From positions 496,001-560,000 of the forward strand of contig CANPUZ010000032.1 of assembly GCA_947579665.1 (NCBI GenBank): 64,000 bases of DNA. Direction: 5' to 3'. Source of the DNA: Sympetrum striolatum. Taxonomy: Eukaryota > Arthropoda > Insecta > Odonata > Libellulidae. This document shows, one piece after another, positions 10,166 to 20,845 of this stretch; within the stretch, counting starts at the first letter, position 1, and each line of letters starts with the position of its first letter. The notes under the pieces are model-generated. The model saw only the letters and a list, made by a program, of their open reading frames with translations, was not told where the DNA came from and made no database searches. A program made the translations under genes and the position numbers.

Positions 10166-12724
10166 TCATGAGATCGTATTGGGAAAATTTATATTTTTGG
10201 TGAGTGAATTTATTTTACATGCGTTATTTTTGACGGTGGAATTCACTTATTTTATATTTAAGCAAACTTATTTTTAACTTCATTCGGAAATTCACATTCA
10301 ATGAATATTTAAGGAAAAGTATTACAGATTTACAGTAATTCCGTTGCAATACCTTCTTACTTAACTACGCCATTGCAATACAATCCTCCCCAGGTTACAA
10401 CAACCTGTTACCTCTCAACAATAGTACACTATTTCATTGTAGTCACAAACAATATAAAATGTGTATCTTGATTTTGTTGTTAAATATATTGTAGTTTACC
10501 GTGTTATCCTAAATTGCCGTGATTTCGAATAATTCGAATATTCGATATAATAATAATATTATAAGTAAACCTTTTTTCTTTCCTCGGATTATTTTACGTA
10601 CAATTAAAAATATAAGTCCACCTGAATGTTATAAATTTCAAATGTACTATTGAACATTTACTTTAAATAAAAGTAAATTATATTGTATTTTTTCGTGTGT
10701 ATTTATATTTGCTACCAGAATTTATGTCGTAGTTCTAAACTCTATTTAAGATTCAGTTTCTACTATTTTTCATATGAAATTTTAATAAACATTCTCTATA
10801 CTAATGCTCTATTTTATGTATTTGCTCATTTTTATCATTTGTGACATACTTTGTGTTCTATATTACTAATAGTTATAATGATGGTGATATTTATGTCGTT
10901 AACTTAAATCATTTGTTACATAAATGTCTATGTTTGTGATATTTTAAACTTGTAAAATCTTATTTTCGATACTATTTTAACCTTTTAAAATATATTTGTG
11001 TGATTTTCGTGCTGTGATATTGTTTATAGCAAAATTGTATTATATCCCATTGAATCTATAAATAAATAGGTAAGGAAAAATACTTTAACAATTTATGTGG
11101 AATCGTACAATTTAACCAATTTTTAAGAAGTGAAAATATGTAGGGAATATTCTTTGATACATTTTAATCGTTTTGAAAATGATTGATGAATGTCGCGTTG
11201 CATGAAACCTGTGCTTGCATTGGTTGCTAAGCAATTAGGAATATATCTCCCGCTTATTTAGATGAATATTGCGCTTAGTGATACGTGCTTATTCAAGAGA
11301 ACTCTATATTGGCAGCACATCCTCAATAGAGGATGATCTTCCACAAACACCATTGATATTCAGGATTGAATGTAATTCAAGCCGGAATTTGATATATGAA
11401 TACCTATATCTGAAGTTCTAACAAATTTTGCCATTTAAAAACTTCGTGATGCCACCCGGATTTCCTTCCATTTTCAAAAATGTTTTCGTTTCATTTTTGA
11501 ACACGATATTTAATTTGCGAAATTTGGTATTGTTATAAGACGCGTGATATTTATCGTGGTACAAAGCGAAACACGTCGGCTTGCGTTGGGTCGATAGTTA
11601 CATACTGAATAGTAATATTTAAGTGGTATTTTTACTTAATGGTAATATTAATAAATAGTTATCGCATCCGATCGGGATTCCGGTGAGGGCAACGCAAGCG
11701 TCAAAATGGTTGCTTACAAAATAAATTGGCTAAAAGTGAATCAAATATTTAAATGTTATGCGTGATTAACGTTAATGCAATTTTAGATCGTGAATCTACG
11801 ACGCACTTGAATATGGAGGCACAAAACTAAATGAAGATGATAATATACGGTGAAACGCAATGCTTTTGGTAAAATGTAACTTCATCGAAGGATTTATATT
11901 CATATTAAAAAGCGATCTTAAAAAAATAGCTTGTTTTCCACCCCTTCTTTTTGCATGTTTTTTTCTTACACCACACATTCATAATCAAAATGTTATGCCA
12001 TCGAGTTTGTATGATTCCTTACTGATCTCCTCTATGACAGACCAGCTTTGGATTAATAAGAAGAATATTTCTCCCTTTGTATTAGATCCTCGCACCAAGG
12101 AGTACAAATAAGTCCTTATAACTTGAACGCAATTAATCGCGAACGATATTTTCCCAATTATTTCGGATAAAATGCACCGCCATGTTTCTTACAGATCATT
12201 CCTCCAATCACGAGAAAGGGCACCTCTTCACATGGGAGTTCTCTATCACTTTTTCACACGATCATAATAATCTTATTAATAATAAAATTAATGAAAACTC
12301 ATTTGCAAGCAACAGTTACCGATAAAAGCAAATGATTATGCATATTAAGAGAAGGTTTTGCTTTTACTTCTACCTTTTACTTTTGAGCAAATTCTTCTTT
12401 TTATGAATACGGCCCATTGATTCGAGTCGAACCAAGGATACTATGGACCATCAAATATCAATGCTCTTATGGACTTTTAACGACTCCCATTAATTTGTAT
12501 TCCTACTAGGCCGGCAAGTGCATGAAATTAATAACTGTGTAACTTCGGTAACTTCTCCCATGTATTTCATGCGGTCTGACATCCGATAAATAAATGTATA
12601 GCGTTTGCTGTATAAGATTGGGAAGATACTATTGAAATTCTTCATTGGGGAGGAACCAATTATTTCCGTTGCTTGGCCGCAAACCGACGACCACCACGCA
12701 GAAAGACTAAGACCTTGACCTAGT
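10166..12724. other. Gene-free AT-rich desert
   Basis: Very AT-rich, with no open frame resembling protein and no recognised repeat. It is one of the longest unexplained stretches in the window. Confidence 0.6.
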
Positions 12725-12950
12725 TCACAGCAACAAGGTCATTGCTCTCAGCTGTTGTTGGCGCACAACTGTCGAGGCGGAAGGAGGGAAGCTTGGCTGG
12801 CGTGGATTGTACACGTGGACGGTGAGACACGCCTGTTGAGGTAGGGAGGAAAATGCGTCAGGGGAGAGCGTCGCTTTAGGAGCGATCGGAGTAAAGGAAT
12901 AAATCCAACAATGCCTCTCCACAACGTAAACACTCAACAATGTAGCCAAA
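12725..12950 (-). repeat. Repeat C, copy 2
   Basis: Inverted relative to the copy at 4.49-4.65 kb; it shares an identical 23-bp block and the flanking 'gcattgttggat'. It is GC-richer than its surroundings. The minus-strand open frames here are not recognised as protein. Confidence 0.5.
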
Positions 12951-13114
12951 TTGCATTAGTCAGTTAATGGAACAATTTGAATTCCCGATCGTTCATAATT
13001 CATTTCTCCTGTGAGCTGTGGTGAGGTTTTACTTCTTCTCATTACGACGAGGAAATCGGGTGTGTTTTGTTTCATCGCGGATTTTGTAAATCGCGGGTCG
13101 CTCGTCATCCCAGC

Positions 13115-13166
13115 ACTTGTCCATTGCTTAGTTTACTTGTCCATTGCTTAGTTTACTTTTCCATTG
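13115..13166. repeat. 20-bp tandem repeat, 2.6 copies
   Basis: The unit 'acttgtccattgcttagttt' occurs at 13115-13134 and 13135-13154, then a partial third copy with one change. Confidence 0.85.
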
Positions 13167-13550
13167 ATTCTGAGCATTCTGTTGTGTTAGATGTCAACTG
13201 AGCTTTTTCTGACAAGAGAGCTTTCTTGGCATTCGCTCTTCTGGCTCTAATATCCTTCCTACCTCTTCCATCAGAAGATATCAAACTACCCCCAGGTAGG
13301 GGACCTCCTCTCCGTATATATTAGTTTCTCCATTTTCTGTGCACTTCATCAGCCTTGTTTTGCCTTTATAGATCCTCATCCTACACTCAACTCCAGTGAC
13401 TCTAAAGAAGCTCATTTTCAGTCACAATGAAATATCGTCAGCGAAGCGTATTTTAATATAAAGGCTTCCCTTTGTGTCCATGGATATTCTTGTCTCTCTC
13501 AGCGCCTCCTAGATGCTGAATAGCAATGGCGAAACGCATCTCAAAAGAAT
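13160..13550 (-). pseudogene. RTE-like LINE reverse transcriptase fragment
   Basis: Reading leftward from about 13550, broken frames give LRCVSPLLFSI, then IKIRFADDISL (the RT catalytic box with its two Asp), CRMRIYKGKTRLMK, EEVPYLGVV and SSDGRGRKDIRARRANAKKA. These are consecutive RT motifs of the RTE-like LINE type (FADD, KGKT, YLG, DGR..DIRARI..AK). Stops and shifts interrupt it. No EN domain or 3' end was found. Confidence 0.65.
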
Positions 13551-14050
13551 TTTAGGAACTTTCCCGAATATATAGCAATTAATTCAACAAGTATGATATG
13601 ATCAGCAACAAAAGATCTCTTTCGGGCACGATTTACCTACAACGCAATGCAACTAGAAAGTTCTTGATGAATCAAAAATTTCATTGTTTTAACCTCGTTC
13701 AATTATGTCGCACGAAAAACACCTTCTTCTAAGTCAACGCTCTTGTCTGTCGATGTCTTTTTTCCCCCAAGCTCAGTCATTCCTCTAAGAATTCCTACTT
13801 AATTTCCATCGAAATAAATTATTCCTCCTAAATAGAATTCGTAGCATTAAAGATTTCCCTCGCAATAACTTAGCCATTCGTATAAATATCTTCTTTATAC
13901 GCCCCGTATAAATCGTTGCGATGATTGATTGCAATATTTGCCCATTATGTGTAAACAATTGCAGCGTTTCCTTAATAACAGTAAATTACTTGCAGACAAC
14001 TAACGTTACACAAGGAATATCGCCCGTTCAATACGCTACGCTGCAATAAT
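13551..14050. other. No gene seen
   Basis: AT-rich, nothing recognised. Confidence 0.5.
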
Positions 14051-14053
14051 GCG

Positions 14054-14089
14054 CTCTGAGGTATTCGAGGGGGTTCGAATACCTCAGAG
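14054..14089. repeat. Perfect 15-bp inverted repeat (hairpin)
   Basis: CTCTGAGGTATTCGA at 14054-14068 is the exact reverse complement of 14075-14089, around a 6-nt loop GGGGGT. No known element was matched. Confidence 0.9.
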
Positions 14090-14232
14090 TTAAGTCTATG
14101 ACACTCACACCCTCTCACATCCACACCTTCGCTAAAATTATTTGGCAGCTGCCTTTGGTTTTGTTAGGAAATCTTCTTAAAAATAAGGAAATGGTTGAGG
14201 TGACTTTGCACATAAGGGCGTGCACCCAGGAA

Positions 14233-14417
14233 AATTCCCAAGGAAAAACGGACTTGAAAAAAGTCTGACAGGGCCGGGAATCGAACCCGGGATCTTCCTC
14301 TAACCATCTTGGCTAAAGTTCTGGTCGGGTAGCCTAGATGGTTAAGGCAGCCTCCCGGTTAGAGGAAGATCCCGGGTGCTGTCAGACTTTTTTCAAGTCC
14401 GTTTTTCCTTGGGAATT
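14233..14417. repeat. Two tRNA-derived SINE copies head to head
   Basis: The left copy is on the minus strand (about 14233-14312) and the right copy on the plus strand (about 14313-14417). Outer arms 14233-14271 and 14379-14417 are a perfect 39-bp inverted repeat ending in the shared SINE tail, and an inner 15-bp block (14291-14305 and 14358-14372) also pairs. The right copy has an A-box-like TAGCCTAGATGG; the left copy has the full B box GGTTCGATTCCC followed by GGCCC. Each copy lacks a different part: the right one lost the B-box half and the left one lost part of the 5' head. Transcribed, the region would fold into one long hairpin. Confidence 0.75.
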
Positions 14418-14519
14418 CGAAATTTAACATAGAAAATCAGTAGAAATCTGATGTTCATAGTTAAGTTCCACCAAATATCCCCGGAAGTTATCTTATATGT
14501 AACAAAATCAGCTTGCGTA

Positions 14520-14970
14520 CGTTTGTTCGTAAAATAATCGGTCGATTGACTTGAAATTTTAACTCATCGTCGCATTCCTATACGAGAGTGTTTCCTTAGT
14601 AAAAAATGTTGACATATCGTCCTCGGTTCGATCCCAGACGAGTCAATCCATTTCCATAAGATATACACGTAGAGCTCATTTTTGCCGCTGCAGGCTTCGT
14701 TTCTTTTGCAAAATTAAATTAGAAATAATGGTCGTACGAAATTGAGACAAGCACCAAAAGAAGGAAAAATGAATAGAGAATCTTATTTCTGTGGTGTATT
14801 ATTGTTTCCGAATTGAATTATCGAGATTTTACCTGAAATACAGGAAATGTTTGTGAAATTTCGAGGGTGTAAACAACCGTTTCCCCTGACGACAAATGCC
14901 ATTGTTGAATCCTGCATTTTGGCATATTTAGAGTTAAAGAAGAAGAGAAACGCTGTTGATTCCGTTAACA
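14520..14970 (+). repeat. Repeat A, copy 4
   Basis: Contains a CGGTTCGATCCC box near 14627, 'gcaaaattaaattagaaat', 'gaccaaaag'-like blocks and the terminal 'cccctgacgacaaatgcc'. It retains most of the repeat A length. Confidence 0.6.
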
Positions 14971-15689
14971 TCGATTAGTATTATCAATTGTTGGATGCTA
15001 TTTACATTTTATATTTTTGAAAATCTAAATCTGAGTCGATTTGATATCGAATGTTGTATTCAGTTCAATTCATTTGTTTTGTTTAGGGAAACGATTGAAT
15101 AATCTGTTTTCGAAATTCAAAGTATGAGTTACTTTGATTGTTTTATTTAATTCAATTATTTCGTTATTTTCCCGTTGATAGTTGTGTTTTTGTTTTGCAG
15201 GCTATAATACTAGTCGAATCTAGAAAACGAAGAGCAGGCATTGAATTGAATGTTGAGTGTTTTCTAGGTGAATGTATGTTCGCTGGAATATCTTTCGAAT
15301 TCATTTCATATGTGACTGATTGTAAGCCAAGCGAGGCAGGGTTTGGTTAGTCCAGATATAAATTTATAAGTATCTCTTACGCGCTCTCGTTCAGTGGAGA
15401 GGGGAGCTGATGCGGTGTCTTCCACAGGTGCTCTCCCTGTTGCGTGGAACGCTCTCATCAGCGTCTTCTTGGACTATTTCATGGCCTGCCTGAGTAACAA
15501 CGTCTTCAAGATGCGAAACATGAAAATGAGTCAACGTATTGAATTATACGACAGTTATTAACCGATGTCTGTGACTCCCGTAAGAAATGCACGGGCGATA
15601 ATTCCGAACGTTGATTTCATGCACTTCCCGATTGGATTATTCATTTTTGGGAGTCGTTCAAGCTTCAATGGAGTATTACATATATTTGT
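14971..15689. other. No gene seen
   Basis: AT-rich. A short plus-strand frame near 15.14-15.35 kb is not recognised. Confidence 0.5.
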
Positions 15690-15970
15690 TAGTCCAGAGT
15701 ATCCTTGGTTCGACTCTTGAGGACTAGAATCGTCTTTCATAACAAACGCACGTATAGTCCGTTTTGATCAATTGCAACTGATCTTACGAAATCGAGATGA
15801 ACACCAAAAGAAAGGAAATTAAATGAAAATTCTTATTTTGGTCGTGGAATATCGAATTCGAGTCGATATTAATAGAATTCAAACAAAAATGACGAAGTAT
15901 TCGTGTGATTTTGTGGGTGTAAACAATTCCCTAACGACGAAGGTGATTCTTGAACTCTAATACGAGTGAG
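15690..15970 (+). repeat. Repeat A, copy 5
   Basis: Starts near 'tccttggttcgactc' and matches copies 1 and 3 closely through 'cctaacgacgaaggtgattc'. Confidence 0.6.
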
Positions 15971-16261
15971 TGAAGTGTATTGGGAAGAACAGCTGACGCT
16001 TTACGATAATAAAACTTTTGTTAAAATTTCAAAATTCATCTCTATATATTTGCAAATTGTATAACCTTCTATAATTTTATGCGTATTGGAGACGTCACCA
16101 TCGGGGAGGATTCAACCCAGGATCACAAGAAACTAGCTGAAGCGCCCGTTGATTCTCAACGGGGAATATGAAAGTAGATTAAATTCAAGTTACCGGTCAT
16201 AAAATGAGTAAATACCCTTTAATTATACACAACTAAAATCCCATTCTTACTATACAGGAAA

Positions 16262-16690
16262 ATTCATGAGCTCGGCTCAAGAATCGCATTGATCGTCAGG
16301 AGGATAACCTCAACAATTTTGGAAAATTCACGCGTATTTTGTCGAAATTCTCGAAATTTCGATTCGGAAACATTATTCCACGATTAAAATTAGAAATTTA
16401 ATTTCCGTTCTTTTGCTTCTCGTCTTGACTCTGCACGACTATTTTTCTATTTTAATTCTTCAAAAGAAATATAGCCTGCTACCGATTAAAGTGAAGATTA
16501 GATTTATTCTTAATGGAAACCCATCTGAGCGATCCTGGTTCGAAACCAGCAAAATTATCGAATAGCATTGACACAGTAATTTCTTCCTGGTCCCAGAAAA
16601 CACGTACGCAAAGTTTGACGCGAATCTGGCAAACAGCTTGCACTAAAATAGAAGACACACAACATACAAACAAACGTACAAACCCACAGA
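16262..16690 (-). repeat. Repeat A, copy 6 (inverted)
   Basis: Minus-strand copy. The 3' end ('gagctcatgaa') is at 16265, the GGTTTCGAACC box near 16540, and the left segment with 'caaactttgcgtacgtgt' near 16610. It extends about as far as copy 2. Confidence 0.6.
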
Positions 16691-16839
16691 ATATTTGCTT
16701 TATATCATTCAAGACATCCAACTTCCCTCATCAATGAGCTGGTAATCTCCTGACTGCAATTACGTACCTGCAATTGCTGGTTACCTTCTTACAGAAAATT
16801 TCTCGTTATCCATGCAATATATCGTCCTTCTCAATTATC

Positions 16840-17230
16840 AGCTTCATGAGCCTAAATTCCACGAGTATTTTTACGGGATAAAACATCGGATTCAACTTGG
16901 GATCGGTCGTCAGGGGGATGAGTTATTTACAGACTCGAATTTTCACGAAAGTTTAGTATATTTTACCGATATTCTCGCAAATTCTAATTGAAAGTAAGAT
17001 TCCATGACCAAAATATAAATCTTCATTCGATTTTCTTTCTTTCGCTGTTTGTCTCGACTCTGTACGACTATTCCTTCTAATTTAATTCTTCAAAGGAAAT
17101 AAAGCCTACAACCGATAAAAGTGAAGCTTACGTGTATTCCTTATGAAAATCTATCTGAGCGATCTTGGTTCGAACCCAGCAAAATTCTTGAATAAAAATG
17201 CAACAGTACCTCCTTCCTGATATAAATAGT
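16840..17230 (-). repeat. Repeat A, copy 7 (inverted)
   Basis: Same orientation as copy 6, about 580 bp away. The GGGTTCGAACC box is near 17170. Copies 6 and 7 may be separate insertions or a local duplication. Confidence 0.6.
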
Positions 17231-18080
17231 AAAGTAGTAAATCAATAATTACTCAGTATTTAAATTTTTACCTTAAAAATTTAACGAATAAAATACCGTG
17301 GAAGTCGAACAGAATACATTTAGGATAAAATAATAAATAATTTTCATAATAAGAAAGGGGGATCACTGATTCCAGTCTCTTGTATTTGTGGTAGGCGTAG
17401 TTTTAAGATTAGCTATTATTTTTGAAGGATACAAAATAATGTATTGCCTTAATCCTTGTCAGCTTTAATTTAGACGATAATGCGTCGATCGACGGGCCTC
17501 TTTTTATATGGAAATTCGTAGAGTCGTATTTGGGGGAAAAAGAATTTGTGTGAATATGGATTATTTTTTAACTGAATCGCTGATGTTTTCATTATCACGT
17601 TGAAATGGTTTTTCGTACTCAGGAAATGGTCAACGTTTGATCAAATCTAAGAAAATGGTTACAATAATTGTGACCTTGGGTTGTAAGAGTCTGGGTGTTC
17701 TCCACAGTCTGTCTTTTCTACGTGCAACGTTTATTTATATACTTATTTGTGAATTCTGCAAACTCTACTAAGCGTGTCTCTTTTATTTCTCTGGCACAGT
17801 TCGTACTCTCCTGCGATGGTGCCATAAGCTTCCAGCCGACCTACACGAACATTAAAATCGACTGTTATTACTTAATTAGTGTACTGTAAAAAATCATTAA
17901 CATGTAAATTATAAGGTGACAAAAATTTATGTGATGCAACTTTCGTTTGTTCAAAATCCCTCAAAAAATAGCTACTCTCAAAACTACAGCTATCACGAGT
18001 ACAAGATACTGGAATTAGTTTCCCCGTTACGTATTATAAAAATTACCAATGATTTTATTGGAAATGCATTCTGTTCAACA
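17231..18080. other. No gene seen
   Basis: AT-rich, nothing recognised. Confidence 0.5.
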
Positions 18081-18625
18081 TTTGTTAATAAAATTTTACT
18101 CTGTCTTCATTCCGTCTTCCACATTTCAAAAAGAGCTAGTGATTCTTATGTTTGTCTATAGTTAGTGAGTTCTTCTATCAATATCGTTTATCATGACCAA
18201 AATTTAAGCGTTCTCACCTGTTAACCTTTTTCTCCGAGGGAGCGCTGTATTCCATGGAGTGAAGCAGAAGAAACTCATTTAGAATATCGACTGGAGGAGA
18301 ATCACACCTGTGGAATTGTCCATTAGTTACTTTGGAGCTTCTAATAAATTGGAAACATCCTCAACACCGCAATCGGTCGATAAACTCATTAAATATTCAC
18401 TTAGGTAAAAAAATTGTCCCATTAAGTTTCCGGATATAACTCAACCATCGGTATTTTTTTCCTGAACTATCTTGCAGTTTCTCGTGTAAAAACGTTGAAC
18501 ATGTTTTATATAATTTATTTATAACAGTTTTTATTGAAATATATTAATTAGGATTTTATTATTAGGCTGTTGTGCTACTATGGTAATAATATATATGATA
18601 TTTCAGCGCTACACTAAATGCATGT
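18055..18625 (+). repeat. Repeat B, copy 1
   Basis: Anonymous repeat with two related copies at 18.71-20.21 and 26.11-26.60 kb. Shared blocks include 'atttcaaaa..gct', 'cattctcacct', 'gagggagcg.tgta', 'attgtcccattaagttt', 'ggatataa..c..catcggta' and 'gctgttgtgctacta'. No coding frame or terminal inverted repeat was found. The copies lie on both sides of the Toll-like gene. Confidence 0.6.
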
Positions 18626-18709
18626 GATGCTTTCCTTCTGTTTTAACACAAAAAGGTATTAAGTCGAGTTTAAGTTTAACCGACGGAACCGAAAATTATT
18701 AATTGTTTT

Positions 18710-20210
18710 ATTCAGAATGCATTCTGTTCGACATTTGCGGATGCTATTTCATTTGTTAAATTAATGAGCTGAAAGATGAATATATATTAAATTGTTCTAG
18801 TTTTCATTAAAAAAAAAACACTTCGATTTTAATGAAGCACATGGATTCAATGATGCATATTTATTAAAAAGTAAACTTTCATGCTCAACGTAAGAGTGCA
18901 CTTGTTAGAGAAACAATATTCTTAGCAATTAAACTGAATATCCGCGTTTTCTGGTATTTTTCGGTTTACAGCCTTTCGGAGCCGAGAATTTATGCTAGAT
19001 ATTTTGGGGTAGGCATTCCATCTTCCCTATTAGACATTTCAAAAGGTGCTACTGAATCTTATGTTAGTCTACAGATAGTGAGTTATCGTATCTATATCAT
19101 TTATCATGACTAAATTCTAAGCATTCTCACCTGTACGCTGTTCTACATCTACATCTACATTAATACCCTACAAGCAGCCTTTCGGCGTGTGGCAGGGGGT
19201 GTAAACAACAGTCGAATCTAAATTACTTCCTTATTCGGTTATTGTCACGTATTGTTCGCGGAAAGAATGAATCTCTAAAACGATTCGTCCTAGCATCTAT
19301 TTCTCTTAACTTACGGTCATTATCGGATCGACCGACGTAGCAGGGGGGTTGCATGATACCGATTGTATCTTCCGCAAATGTAGTTTCCCTGAATTTATTA
19401 AGCAATCACAGCCTAGCTTCCAATCTCCTTTCTTTCAAGGATTTCCAACCTACGTCTGAGAGCATTTTTGTGCATTTTTATCGTAGCATTTCTTAACAAA
19501 ACGAACCGCTTTACGCTGCACTTTCTCGAGTTCGCGGGTACACGTTTCATCCGCCATATACTTGCCGCATATTCCAGAAGGGGTCTGACCAAGGTAAAAT
19601 AACATCGATCTCTCACCTTTTCATCGCATTTACCGACAATGCGCTTTACAAAGCCACGCCTTTTACTTGCTTTGCCGCAGATTTTTCGAATATGCGTGCT
19701 CCAATTTAAGTTATTAGTAATGTTGATCCCGAGATATTTATCTGAATCTACTACTTTAATACTAATTCCATTAATTTTGTACGGGTGATTTGGACGCAAT
19801 TTTTTCTTTTCGAAGAAATTAACTACGGAGCATTTACTTACGTTAATATATAATTCCCATTTTTCGCACCACCTTTGGATGAGGACTAAATCGTTTGAAC
19901 TAAATCTGTTAGCACTTTTCCCTGAGGGAGCGATGTACTCCGTACGACAGGAACGAGAAACGCCGATCACTAACTCAGCGGAGTCACAACTGTGGATTCA
20001 TCCAAAAGTTCTTTGGAACTCCTAGTAAATTGGTAACATCCTCAACACAGCATCCGGTTGATAAACTCATAATTTATTAACTTAGGGAAAGGAATTGTCC
20101 CATTAAGTTTCTGGATATAAATCCAACATCGGTATTTCATTTAATCAAACCGTCTTGCAGCTTCTTGTCTCCAAATCTTAAAAATGTTCCATATAATCTA
20201 TTTATGTCGA
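18710..20210 (+). repeat. Repeat B, copy 2, interrupted
   Basis: Begins near 'gaatgcattctgttc' and matches copy 1, but carries roughly 250 bp of extra sequence near 18.78-19.0 kb. A LINE inserted at about 19141-19906 splits it. It breaks off at about 20210 where mariner sequence begins. The flanks of the LINE line up with the uninterrupted copies 1 and 3. Confidence 0.6.
19141..19906 (-). pseudogene. CR1-like LINE, 5'-truncated RT and 3' end
   Basis: Reading leftward, the frame gives LVLIQRWCEKWELYINVSKC, then SDKYLGINITNNLNWSTHI and LVRPLLEYAASIW, the RT C-terminal region of CR1/Jockey-group LINEs downstream of the catalytic box. It ends with NRFRDSFFPRTIRDNNRIRK. The 3' UTR carries the family hairpin (CGCC-GAAA-GGC) near 19190 and a 'gtagat' hexamer tail at 19141. 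Upstream RT and EN are absent, as is usual for incomplete target-primed reverse transcription. Related copies lie near 28.6, 36.1, 40.5 and 45.7 kb. Confidence 0.75.
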
Positions 20211-20213
20211 ATC

Positions 20214-20519
20214 GAGGCTGACTAAAGGAATTTTCCTTCTGAATGGCAACGCTCCGTCACATGTTTCCCGTGGACCATAAGCCGTTTTGGGTCAGTTTGG
20301 TTGGGACTTCAAACTCACATTTAGCCAAAACCCATCCAACTTCCACCTGTTCTTGCGTCTGAAGAAACATTTTGGTGGAAAAAGGAAGGATGAAGTCAAG
20401 GAAGGGAAAACATGAGTCAACGAGTACCTAGAAAAGGAGCTGGCGGTGAGTTTCTATGCGGATGGATAAAAAACCTCCAGTGCGGTATGAAAAGTGCATC
20501 CAGGTAAATGGGAGCTGTG
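20214..20519 (+). pseudogene. Mariner transposase C-terminal fragment
   Basis: Broken frames give RLTKGIFLLNGNAPSHV, FHLFLRLKKHFGGKR, EYLEKELAVSFYADG and VRYEKCIQVNGSCV, which follow the catalytic C-terminal region of mariner (DD34D) transposases in order. The Asp of the usual 'HDNA' block is Gly here, and the Asp of 'SDFHLF' is Asn. Both would abolish catalysis. Stops and shifts are also present. No terminal inverted repeat was found. It cuts repeat B copy 2 on its left. Confidence 0.75.
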
Positions 20520-20561
20520 TGTGAAATTAGTACTTATAAACACAATATACCAATATCAATA

Positions 20562-20567
20562 TTTATT
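20562..20567 (-). terminator. Polyadenylation signal of the Toll-like gene
   Basis: AATAAA on the minus strand, about 160 nt downstream of the stop codon at 20725-20727. It fits a short 3' UTR for the last exon. AATAAA is common in AT-rich DNA, so this is supportive only. Confidence 0.4.
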
Positions 20568-20724
20568 CGAATAAAGATATCTTTTTTAATACAGAGACAA
20601 TACTTTTGGTACAAGCTTCGTAAGAAAACACAGGTAACGCACCTGGGAAGTCCAATTATGTGGGATAAGTGATAGGATTTGATCAGAAAAAAGATTAGAC
20701 AGCTTATTTGTATTAACAATGGCA

Positions 20725-20845
20725 TTATTTGGTTTCGATAATATCCATATCGTCCGCCAAATAACAAAACCCCACCAATGGAAGGAGATGATGCATCCAA
20801 GTTTCCACAGCAACCACCAACTTTCCATTCACACTTTCCGGATAC
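20725..20845 (-). CDS. Toll-like gene, last coding exon
   Basis: Follows an acceptor (TTATTCTCAG). It completes the split Arg codon and continues YPESVNGKLVVAV, which matches the post-cysteine part of Toll LRR C-caps ('C..P....G..V..V'). It then diverges to a unique tail ending DDMDIIETK and TAA. The fourth cap cysteine is not at its usual spacing (the next Cys is 28 residues on). A donor-like CAG/GTGCGT lies about 70 nt beyond the stop, so a longer, now broken transcript cannot be excluded. Confidence 0.7.

Noticed and set aside
20534..20828. Hydrophobic minus-strand frames downstream of the Toll-like stop, which could look like a TM segment
   Set aside because: They are out of phase with the last exon as joined by its acceptor; AT-rich sequence easily gives hydrophobic translations.
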